Assembly (NCBI GenBank): GCA_025201365.1
Contig: JAIXMF010000080.1
Span: forward strand, 1-45,122
From: Syncephalis plumigaleata
Taxonomy: Eukaryota > Zoopagomycota > Zoopagomycetes > Zoopagales > Piptocephalidaceae
Direction of reading: 5' to 3'
DNA: 45,122 bases
A program made the translations under genes and the position numbers. Shown piece after piece: positions 35,594-45,122 of this stretch (the first letter of the stretch is position 1; each line of letters begins with the position of its first letter). The notes beneath the pieces are model-generated. The model had not been told where the DNA came from and did not search any database. It saw only the letters and a list, made by a program, of their open reading frames with translations.

Positions 35594-35756
35594 TGTTAGC
35601 AATATTTAATACCATGTTACAACTAGTAAATAAATAAACACAATAGAATTTAGCATAGCTATCATGGAATAAAAAGTAAATGTATACGTATATTGCACAT
35701 ATTGTCTATTGTTGCGTATTAAGCATGAACACCACTAATGAACATCATCACTGTTC

Positions 35757-36129
35757 CTATTGCGTATCGTCTTTTCGATTGGCACTAGCTGTTAGATTCT
35801 CGCAATATTTACGTAGCATGGCATTCTCATCCTGTAACGCTTGATATTGCCTTCGTGTCTCGTCTATTTTAGTTAATGTTTCTATTGTTTATATATATCA
35901 ATAAGGTGGTTTATTTGCTTCCTCGACGTCCACACTCTACCAACTGCTTCTAGCTTACCTTTCAAACGCTGTTGTGATTCTGTCAATTCACTAATAGCTC
36001 GTATTATTAGTAATGACCACATAAACAAAACAAACAATATGTGTAAACTTACCCAACAATACGCTGTTTAGCCTCCCAGTCTAGTGTGGTGGTAGCAGTA
36101 TTAGCTGCCTGACGATAAATATCCTCCAT
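35757..36129 (-). CDS. Short coiled-coil protein, SCOC-like
   Basis: Three short exons (36129-36053, 35990-35959, 35881-35757) give 77 residues, too fragmented to show as a single open frame. The sequence is one coiled coil ending ENAMLRKYCENLTASA, which aligns with the end of SCOC/UNC-69 (animal: heptads, then ENQ-L-x-x-Y-I-E-N-L-M-x-x-S). SCOC binds the Arl1 GTPase at the Golgi and acts in vesicle traffic and autophagy. Start: ATGGAGGATATTTATCGTC at 36129. The TAG acceptor at 35991 is needed to avoid an in-frame stop. It lies tail-to-tail with KCH paralogue 1 and upstream of paralogue 2's 3' end, and interrupts the KCH cluster. Confidence 0.75.
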
Positions 36130-36364
36130 TGATAGACGTTTGTAAAAGTGGTAATGTCAATATAAATGATGAAAGCCTGTAAGAACAAGAAGCGTTTACC
36201 ATGACACGATTACAATTCGATTGCGTTATTTATGATTGCCATTCTAGGAAAGATGTTTGTTTATGGATAACTGCTCAAATGATAAATAAATAATCACTTT
36301 ATTATGTCGAGAGTAAAGATAATAGGTAAACAATATTCTTGTTAGTAATATACTGATAAACATG

Positions 36365-37925
36365 CTAGTTGCTATCGTTACTATTGCTATTATTACTATA
36401 GGTACGATAAGCAGGACGCGTATATCGATCAGAGAGTTCATTGTCACTGTCGTTACCTTGCTGCTCCTCGTTATCGTATAGGTGAAAGCGATGCTTAGAT
36501 CCAGAAGAAGCGCTCACTGCCGGTGATGCAGTAGGGCGTAGCGGGATGATTGGTAGGTTGTTGTCCACACTATTATTTGCACTACGATTATAGAATGGTA
36601 ATGCGCGCTTGTTTTCCAGATCTACACGATCGAATTGCCCATCAGGTTCCTCGTGATCACTGTTAACCGCATTGACATCCACGCCTAATCGTTGATGATA
36701 CCCATACTGCACGGAATGACCATACATTGTCTGATCGATTGGTGCGAATACCTGTGATATCACAGGAGGATGGCTTTGCTGGCGCTTATTTCTTACGAGT
36801 CGTCCGGTGGATTTATTCGACGCGATTGGTATACCGAAAGACTCTTGACTGCTTACTTGCTCGCTTCTTATACGGGTAGCTAATACCACACCAGAGAGTG
36901 ATACTTCATCACTGGACAATGGTCGCTTCATGGTCGGATTACTCTGCATATCTTCCGTCTTATCATTAATCTTATATATCGGCGGACCGCGTGCTCTTTC
37001 CAGATCCTCCTCGAGCTGTCGTCGTTCCCGGTTATCTCGCTCTTGTCGTTTACGTGATTTAAGCATTATGGCCTCGGAAATACTATTACAATGATCAATG
37101 GATATAAGTAACGGATGAATAAGCGAGTAACAATAGCTGGGCTGCTACTACTACTTACCGTTTATCTATTTTATGACAGACATATTCTTTTAGATTACCC
37201 CGAATTCTTCGTGATGTAGGAGAGTAGAGAAGACATGCGAGAGCCGTAAGAACGGCCGAGGCTATCCACAATGAGACGAGAATAGCATTGAAAATCATTA
37301 TTACCCTATATTTTGTTGAGCTCAAGCTATAAAAATTGATAATAGTAGCCACATTTAGTGCACGACGAGGTGTCGTGACAAGCAATAACCGCTTCCAAGC
37401 TACGCGTCGTCATTAGTGTTGATGTAATGGAACACGCTAATATGTATGTATACACTTACTTTTCAATCGAAAGTAAATAAAGGTGGCAAATCGACCCCAT
37501 ATACCTTTACTGCCACCGATATTCCTAAATAAACAGTAGTTGTCATAGGATCGTACGCAATAGTAGCGATAAGCGGTAGTATTCGTGTAAGCATGGGCGA
37601 TATCACGACTCTTGACGATCTGGTAAGCTTTCTTCCACTCCCATAGAAAGAATAGAGTGGAAAGCGAGAGAGATGCAATGTAGATGATGAATTTAACGAG
37701 ATATGGTATCATCTTCAATTCATCTCCAAATACCATAAAAGTAACTAGGGTAAACACGTCAAATCCATACTCGATAAGTGATTTAGCGATCATGAAATAG
37801 ACGAACTTGTGCTTGAATCTGGTCAGGGATGACTTATCGTGGAATTGTGTAACATCTACATAGTCGAACTTATGATCCGGAATGATTTCTCGCTTCCACT
37901 TGACCGTATCTTTACGTGCTGCCAT
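36365..37925 (-). CDS. KCH1-like low-affinity potassium transporter, paralogue 2
   Basis: Three exons (37925-37460, 37399-37159, 37082-36365) give 474 residues. It is closest to paralogue 1: VKWKREIIPDHKFDYVDVTQ, WEWKKAYQIVKSRDIAHAYT, WKRLLLVTTPRRALNVATI and VCHKIDKR. The introns lie at the same codons and phases. The tail is about 240 residues, shorter than in paralogue 1, and carries the conserved VFAPIDQTMYGHSVQYGYHQ block. The residues after the first exon read LKTWKR in place of LKGWKR. Confidence 0.88.
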
Positions 37926-38652
37926 TATGTCTAATACGAAAGACTGGAGAGTGACGTTGAATGATTGCTCAATATCAATGTATAATAAGTGTATATTAGA
38001 TGTATCAAATTAAATAAACAAGTATATCAACTAGATGACTGGTAGGATTTATACAATAGCACTAGATGACAAGTAGGAATGAACGAGGAATAAAACGGAT
38101 GTATTGTACCATTCATAATGGTAGCGTGTTTATATTGAAGAGTGCGATGGTTGCCTGCTTCTGTTGCAAGAAACCAATAACCTCATGTGTAGTACAAGCA
38201 CACATTGATAACCGGTTCTATTAACAAAGAATAGCATGTAAATGGCAACATTTATTTAACTATTTCTATACACGCGCATGTTCCCTGTCATCCCTGTCCA
38301 TAGGCACAGTTCACATAGGTCACATGCGCAGTATTTGCAGCTATCTCTTCTCCTTCTCTCTCTTTCTCTCTTGACTAGCATCATTGCTTGTTAACTAATT
38401 CGATGAACAAGAATCAATTAGACACAACTCGTCTACTTTTATCTTGTTACAATAACAATAGGTGATTTAAACTTAAAAAAAGGAAATATAATCCTCGTTT
38501 ATTTTACGTTGCCAGTCTGAAATACACAGAACTAATTGAATAGAGAGAGAGAAAAGAGGTGACTAGATCTTATAGATTTACTGATCCAATTATCATATGA
38601 AATTGTATTAATAATTAGCCTGTAAAATAAAACACGTATCATAGAGTATAGT
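37926..38652. promoter_or_regulatory. KCH paralogue 2 upstream / paralogue 3 downstream region
   Basis: About 730 bases without a recognised gene. It contains a CT-rich tract (38340-38375) and AT-rich sequence. It should hold the promoter of paralogue 2 and the terminator region of paralogue 3, both transcribed leftward. Confidence 0.5.
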
Positions 38653-40828
38653 TTAGAAGTTGTTACCACCATGATGATGATGTTGATGATGCGGCAACTG
38701 GTATCGATTAGTAGAATTAGCAGTAGCAGTAGCAGTAGTGGTAGGTGTGTAGGGTTGCTGATGTTGATTACGATTACGCTGTGGTCTACCACCTCTTGTA
38801 GCATATCGATTTGCAACACCATCATCGTCACTATCTCCACCGTAATTGCTTCGATTATCATTGCCGTAGTGTGGAGCACGTCCTCCACCATATCGTCCTG
38901 ATACAGATGAAGATACACTACCAGTGGGTGAAGCAGGTCGACGTGGTGGTGCCATAGAGTATGGATCATTCGATGGCGTTGGCCCATTATAATTGACTGG
39001 ATTATAACGATTCTGTATGGTAGATGGTGTTTGCGGTTGATTGTAATGAGGATGCTGCTGCTGATGCTGATGACCATTATTGTTGTTGTTATAGCCACCA
39101 TAATTAGATCCTGCATCAGATCCACCAAACTCACTATGGCCATAAGGTGGACGAGGTGGACCACCAAATCGCGATGTATCAATGGGCGGTAGCGATGGTT
39201 GCTGATGTTGCTGATGTTGATTATGTGCATGAGGTGGAGGTGGACGATAATTAGGTGGGCCACGCTGACTGCCACCGTATTCACTGCCACCATAATCACT
39301 ACGTGCATCGTCGTAGGTTGATGCTGCAGGTGCGGCATACGGTGCAGCACGCGGTCTTCCCGAGTAATCGCTACGCATATCATCGTAGTCACCAGTACTG
39401 CTGTGTGGATAATGACCCTGTCCACCAGTACGCATAGGAGGCTGTTGCTGCGGTTGTTGCTGTTGCGGTCTACCATAATTGTTATTATTGTTATTGTTAT
39501 TAGCTCGACCATAAGGATCATGATGATGATTAGGTATAGGTGGCATGGGTGGTGCCATTGAATAACTAGGATCATTGGGGTTCTGTCTTACTAAGGGTTG
39601 CGTGATACAGACGAGTAGGTTGTGCTGACGGATTCGATACTAGTACGACGATACACACCAGGTGCCGGTCGTTTATCGGTGTATACATTGGTAGAGGCTG
39701 TATTCGCGCGTACCATCGCTGATATTGGACGTGATCTATCGTCCACGACATCGAGCGTAGGTAGAGTAGGCTGACGACCAGTGGCGGCAATGGTATCCGG
39801 TTTACCACTAGTATCTTTGCCTTGAGCCCGAATCATCTCCTCTTCAATGCGTCGTTGATCTCGTTGTTGTTCTAGAATTCGCTTACGTGTCTTGCGCAAT
39901 AACAAACGAGCAATACTGTAGGAAGACGAAGAAAGACAATGGCAAAAGCAAATGTTAGCACCCTATCAATAATGGTATAGGAATACTCGCTAAACTTACC
40001 GTTTATCAATCTTGTGACAGACGTATTCTTTTAGATTACCACGGATATTGCACAGTAGTGGAAGGTAGAGGAAACACGCCACAACGGTGGATACAGCGGT
40101 GATACACCATAAAGCAAACGAGAACGTTGTCGTGTAGAATGTAGTGTTTAACTTTATATCTTGCTGACTCTTAGGAGTGAAGACATTCCAGTCAATGGTG
40201 TTGCCTTTACCCGTGGTACTAACCGTCCAGATAGTAACGAAATTGATTACTTGACGTGGTGCATCGGCAAACAACATACGCTTCCAGCCTATAATGATAT
40301 TATAAGTGTATCATTAGTGTGAAAACAACCAAATCATCATGCTAATTTACCTTTCAATGTAAAGTAAACAAAATAGGCTATACGATCGGTCAACGATTCG
40401 GTGGCGCCAATTTGTGAAAAGAAACAGTAGTGCGAGTAGGATCGTATACTGTAGAAACGGAAAGCGGCAATGTTCGTATAAGCATAGGCAATATCTCGAC
40501 TAGCAATGATACGTCTGGCCTTCTTTCCCTCCCATAACAGTAGTAGGAAGGAGGCCACAATGGAGAGGATATAAAGGTAACGTCGTACTTTTAGGGGAAT
40601 CTTGTTATCCTTGCTACTATCCAACGGGCCAGAAGTGATGAGCAGGTAAGCGGTCCATATATCAGCGCAATACATTAATATTGCCTTAATCACCACGATA
40701 AACACGAAGCAGTAAGTCATACGACGAATGGGCGAACGATCGTAGAACACCTTGACATCGACAAAGTCAAACTTGTGATCCTGGACGACTTCACGTTTCC
40801 ATTGTGCCGTTGAGCAACAGCAACACAT
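38653..40828 (-). CDS. KCH1-like low-affinity potassium transporter, paralogue 3
   Basis: Proposed exons 40828-40351, 40288-40000, 39915-39659 and 39590-38653 give 653 residues. It is the most canonical family member: WKREVVQDHKFDFVDVKVF, GKKARRIIASRDIAYAYTN, IRSYSHYCFFSQIGA, LKGWKRMLFADAPRQVINFV and EYVCHKIDKR. It starts MCCCC, possibly a site for lipid modification. The tail is rich in Asn, Gln, His, Gly, Tyr and Pro (polar, prion-like) and includes NDPYSMAPPRRPASP. The exon 3/4 junction is uncertain: the frame reads YRRTSIESVSTTYSSVSRNP then a stop, and continues in another frame at NPNDPSYSMAPP. I bridge it by a 68-base GTGTGT...TAG intron; a 26-base intron or a frameshift would also work. 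Confidence 0.85.
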
Positions 40829-41091
40829 GTTGAACTGAACTATTCAAACGACAAGGCAGAATGAAGATGAACCACACTATTAAGGAGAGAACAGATAGAT
40901 TGACCTTGTATATATGATGAATGGATAAATGCGCGTATTGCTTAGTAGTGTTGTCGAGTACTATGTTTTATATGGCGGAGTTGTGCTATTAATGCTATAA
41001 GGATGTGATATTGGCGGTGGCAATGTCAAGTCAAGGGTAAACTCAGTCGTGTTCAGCAACTTGTAGATTTTGACGACATTCAATTGAATCT

Positions 41092-41125
<34 letters not shown>

Positions 41126-42840
41126 AGCTAATGCGGTAGCTCACAAGTTCACATATAAGAAAGGTGACAAATTGAAATAGATATTCAGCATGAAACCAAA
41201 GGAGTAAGTGGAAATAGTAAAGAGAGAAAGAGCCGAACTACACCAGAGTATAGGAGAGAGCGAACGAGCGAGAAAGAGAAAGAAAGAGTTGCGGGACCAA
41301 GCCGATACTCAATATTACTGGTGAGAGTGTGACTAAAGGGCGAATATGCAAATAGGTGAATATCAACGGTGCTGAATTAGACTGCCAAGCATAGCTTGCG
41401 CATACAACACCAAGTGAAATGATGAAGAGACACGCAAGCAGGAGGGTCACTTTAGAAAATAACCAACGGTATAGTGATGATACGTTTTAGGCTAGAAAGA
41501 AAAGAAGAAGAAGAAAGAAGAGAGAGAGAAGGCGTCTTTTAGCGGCAGGAGAACAGCAAGTACGATATAAGGATAGCAGTGAATGAAAGTGGAAAAAACC
41601 GATAACGTGGAAAAAGGAGTAAATGAACAGAGTGAATACAATCTATAAGGCGTAAACGAGTATCCATCTAAAAATAGCCAGCCCTTATTGGTAGATGATA
41701 ATAAAATGGTAGAGGTTGCAGTTGGACACTCGTCTCTATACTTGCATTATCCAGCTGGTAGTATCGCCAAATGAAGCAAGCGGCAAGTCAAAGCACTCTT
41801 CGGTAGGTAAGAAAATAGAGCAAGCAAGGACGCATCGCTGTTTTGAATGGATTAAAACATTGGCTACATGAATGTGCCCTTCACAAGTAGGAAGCTAACT
41901 AAAACGTATACGCGTTTATAAATTCCAACGAGAAGCAAAGGATGATGAGCAGGGCAACAAGGAGTGGAATATATCCGGAAATGTAATGGATATCGCTAAG
42001 GCGGTAGATGTAGCAAGCATACTACTAGTATATTATAGTTTGTAATAATATCACTTTACTTGATCGAATGCAGCACCTTTATTGTTTAATCGTTTACATT
42101 ATAAAGAAGACATTATGTATCTATTTCTACGCTATTTTGTGTGTGTATGTGTATAATGGGTACTTGCATAGTTGCCTTGGCTATTTTTATTTATTTATTA
42201 TAACAGTGACAAAATAATAGGAGGAGTAGGAATGTTGGTATGCGTAAAAGTCATGGTAAGCGGAGTTCAAACGATAAGGAGTAAGCAGGATAGGTTCAAT
42301 TCAAAGCAGCTTTAGTGGATATCATCTATTGGATAAGACGATGTGACTGGGTTGCAACTGATGAGAGTGGCGTGACATGTGATTTCACTAGGAAAAAAGA
42401 CGAAAAGGGACATCGTATGATTACTGTTATGCTTGCATGACGAATTGTCTCTCTTTCTCTCTCTATTATCTGTGCATATGCGCACTGTAATAATAAAGAT
42501 ACGCTTGTTTGCTTCTTCCCCTCCTCTTCCTTCTTCAACTACCGAATAATCTTGTTCTACTCGTCTTTTCCCTCTTCATACATACACGCATCTTGGTCAT
42601 TCATCAACTAGTGCGCACTCGGTTATTTGTTCGTTCGTTTGTCCGTTCTTTACTTTGTTTGCCAGCGACAATCTCTGCTACTGCTATTGCTTTCTACTTG
42701 GTCGAATAGTCATTATAACTTGTTAGACTAGTGTGTAAATTACGCGCTTACTACTCTCAAATACTACACTACACTCTGGTATCTTCCATATACATCTACC
42801 TCCTATCCATACGTGTATCTATTGTTGTTATTTGCACGTC
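40829..42840. promoter_or_regulatory. Divergent 2-kb region between KCH paralogue 3 and the lipase gene
   Basis: The longest gene-free stretch after the left array. It shows an AATGAT repeat (41094-41125), purine-rich runs (41215-41290, 41495-41535) and a CT-rich leader before the lipase start (42440-42790). The open frame at 41238-41450 (-) has one hydrophobic stretch but starts in a purine-rich tract and resembles nothing I know. It is probably the two promoters back to back. Confidence 0.5.
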
Positions 42841-44465
42841 ATGTTGAAGATTCCCATTGTTAGTCGCCTTAATTGGCATGACTATCAAGGTCTAGTTATT
42901 ACACTGGTGTTTGTATTTGTAGAATCGTTACTTCGACTGATATTTGCCTTTGTACCGGTCTCACTACTTCGTCGTTGGGTATTCAACCCGATTCTAAAGC
43001 GTTTGCCGAAACCCTCGTTACACGATGATGATACGGAACCATTTGCTGGTGCAAATCGATTTAGCGATCTAACTAGAATATGGAACTATCCGTGCGAGGA
43101 ACATCTAGTAGAAACGACCGATGGCTATGTTCTATGCTTGCATCGTATTCCGCATGGACAGCATCAACCTTATTCGGTTAACGATGCCGCCGACACTTCC
43201 AGTGAAAAGAAACCGGTCGTGTTGCTTTGGCATGGATTCATGATGAATTCCGAGGTATTCGCGTGTAGTCCTGATAGAGAGAAGAATCTCGCCTTTATCC
43301 TTGCTGATGCCGGGTAAGTATTGATTGATTATTGCTACTTAATCAACTAATTGATAAATCAATCAATTAATCAATCAATCATAATCATAATAATCCTTCC
43401 TTACTACGCTAGATTCGACGTGTGGCTCGGCAACTCCCGTGGTAACAAGTACTCCTACAAGCATCGACAATACAAGCCGACCTCGACTACTTTCTGGGAT
43501 TTCTCACTCGATGAACTGGCAGCTTACGATCTACCTAATAGCGTGGATTATATCCTGGCCGAGACGGGCGTGTCGCAGCTCGCCTATATTGGATTCTCGC
43601 AGGGTACGGCCCAGGCATTTGCCTCATTGTCGACACGTCGCGATTTGAACAAGAAGATCTCGTTGTTTATCGCGTTGGCTCCGGCCACGAAGCCACCTGG
43701 CCTTGAGAATCGACTGGTGAACGCCTTGGCAAAATCATCGCCGCATTTCGTTTACTTGCTATTCGGACGACGACGCGGTCTCTCCATCGCCCTCTTCTGG
43801 CGTGATGTATTGCCACGACGATTATACACGTATACGCTCGATTATTGCGTTAACTTTCTGTTCGGTTGGCAATCGCGTAATATGTCGTATCGTCAAAAGA
43901 TTGCATGCTACGCGCATCTCTACTCGTATTCCAGTGTGAAGACGGTAGCTCACTGGTTCCAGATTATCGGCGCGCGTCGTTTCCAAACGTATGATGATAT
44001 GCCACCCACTCGAGTGACCGCTTCTGCCGATGGTGACCAAGCGGGACACATCTCGCTCACCTATCCGACACAACGTATTCGTACGCCCATTGCCTTGTTC
44101 TACGGTGGTTGCGATTCCTTGTCGAATATTCATGAATTGCTAAAGGATCTACCGGAACCATTGTGTGCTCGTAAGATTGATCATTTCGAACATTTAGGTA
44201 TGTCTACATGTTTATCATTGGATATGTAACAGCAACAACAGCAATAGTAACTCGATTATTTATTACAGATTTCCTATGGGCCGATGACGCTCATCAGATT
44301 GTTTATCCGGAGGTAGTACGACTATTATCCGAGAATATCCCGCAACATCGACGATCTAGTGTCAAGACAGTGAGGGCGATCAATGCTCAGGGTCAACCGA
44401 CGGAGATTAAGCTTTGCTCGCCAGCATCATCGCGTGCTGGATCACCACCAGGCTACCCTCAGTAA
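42841..44465 (+). CDS. Acid lipase / sterol esterase-like alpha/beta hydrolase
   Basis: Three exons (42841-43313, 43413-44197, 44269-44465) give 484 residues, resembling the fungal Tgl1/Yeh1/Yeh2 and animal acid-lipase family, which hydrolyse steryl esters or triacylglycerol. An N-terminal hydrophobic segment (ITLVFVFVESLLRLIFAFV, about residues 21-40) should anchor it in the membrane. Then come VETTDGYVLCLHRIP, the oxyanion region VLLWHGFMMNSEVF, DVWLGNSRGNKYSYKH (split by intron 1), and the nucleophile elbow YIGFSQGTAQAF. The acid is Asp in FYGGCDSLS and the base is probably the His in FEHLDFLWADDAHQIVYP, whose first part spans intron 2. The triad is complete. A short Ser/Pro-rich tail ends the protein. 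Confidence 0.93.
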
Positions 44466-45122
44466 TAGGGCATTATTCGCTGATACTAATAGTTTGTAGT
44501 ACTTTATTTCCGACCCATTCTACTATTATTATCCTCTATACATGCGCGATTTCAGTTCACTTCTATACTATTTCTATTAGACTAATAACACCATTCCTTT
44601 TAATAATAATAATCACTACTACTATGAGATGTGCAGCATTATTTATCATCATCATCGTCATCATCATCGTCGTCATCATCATCACTCCTCTAGTATAGTT
44701 TATTAATATCCCCAATGTGAGACATAAATTCTCAGGGTTTCATTCGGTTTCATTCGTTGATTGGCCTTACGAATTCCAATTATTTTTATCAATGCAACGA
44801 ACGGTATCATATTAACCGAGCGGAGCTCATCATCTTCTCATGCCATATGAATGTTTCATCCAATCAACGAGAACTCAGTAAGACAACCTCATCATTAGTA
44901 AAAGAAAATCAATAGCAGAGGAATGCTTAAAGTTTAAGCAGATAACTAGCTAGCTAGCTAGCTAGATAGATAGAGAAAACAAGTGAAATTGCCTGATTGT
45001 GACCCAGTGAGACGCTTTATCTTTCTTCTTCTTCTTCTTGTTCTTCTTCTACTATTCAATTTCATCCTACATTTATTGTTTGTTTCTTTCATTCGCCAAG
45101 CTTAATTTCATCTCTGTGTGTG
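44466..45122. other. Right-edge region downstream of the lipase gene
   Basis: AT-rich with ATC/GTC trinucleotide runs (44645-44690), a (CTAG)n tract (44947-44965) and a CTT run (45020-45050). I see no gene or RNA. Confidence 0.55.

Noticed and set aside
38532-39575. 347-residue open frame on the minus strand
   Set aside because: It is a shifted-frame shadow of the repetitive tail of KCH paralogue 3 (Ile/Met/Val-rich translation of the Asn/His/Tyr-coding repeats).
41238-41450. 70-residue secreted or membrane peptide on the minus strand
   Set aside because: Its hydrophobic N-terminus is suggestive, but it lies on purine-rich sequence in the divergent promoter region, with no intron, no homology pattern and no composition shift toward coding.

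Overview
The window is intron-rich eukaryotic nuclear DNA, most likely from an early-diverging fungus. Three things point to a fungus: an adenylate cyclase with the fungal order Ras-association / leucine-rich repeats / PP2C-like / class III cyclase, three genes of the fungal KCH1 potassium-transporter family, and dense 50-110-base introns with GTAAGT donors and CTAAY branch sites. The exact lineage is inference. For most genes I worked out exon boundaries by hand, and the exon sums are divisible by three.

Layout. 1-2273 (+) is a tandem array of intron-like units of about 83 bases, running in from beyond the left edge; it is the most unusual structure here. Each unit has a 5' donor, a branch-like motif and a 3' AG. 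Over 23 consecutive junctions, successive units are separated by exactly three bases, which differ almost every time. The array ends in an open terminal exon (2274-2445). Then follow a small unannotated OB-fold-like gene (-, 2738-3259), ALKBH1 (+, 3387-4961), ARF6 (+, 6091-6901), a RidA-family gene with two possible starts (-, 7722-8459), a MoCF/CinA-type gene (-, 8655-9721), an F-box-like gene (-, 9921-11567), a Fanzor tail fragment (+, 11631-11963), a TPR protein (-, 12117-13814) and a complete 21-exon XRN1 (-, 13919-19454).

The next part holds two almost identical 583-584-base elements with TA-flanked inverted repeats (19794-20376 and 31057-31640, opposite orientation). Each carries only the C-terminal tail of a Fanzor (eukaryotic TnpB homologue) and a strong GC-rich hairpin at the end where a guide RNA is expected. 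Between them lie CYR1 adenylate cyclase (+, 21865-28361) and a SET-domain methyltransferase (-, 28869-30893). Then come TIM17 (+, 31790-32647) and a cluster of three KCH1-like genes (33597-35593 +, 36365-37925 -, 38653-40828 -) with a small SCOC-like coiled-coil gene (-, 35757-36129) among them. A sterol-esterase/acid-lipase-like gene (+, 42841-44465) lies near the right edge.

Functionally this is mostly ordinary housekeeping: signalling (CYR1, ARF6, SCOC), RNA decay (XRN1), mitochondrial import (TIM17), repair or demethylation (ALKBH1), potassium transport (KCH) and lipid hydrolysis. There is no operon-like organisation. The main observations are the one-codon-spaced intron array and the guide-RNA-like remnants of the Fanzor elements.
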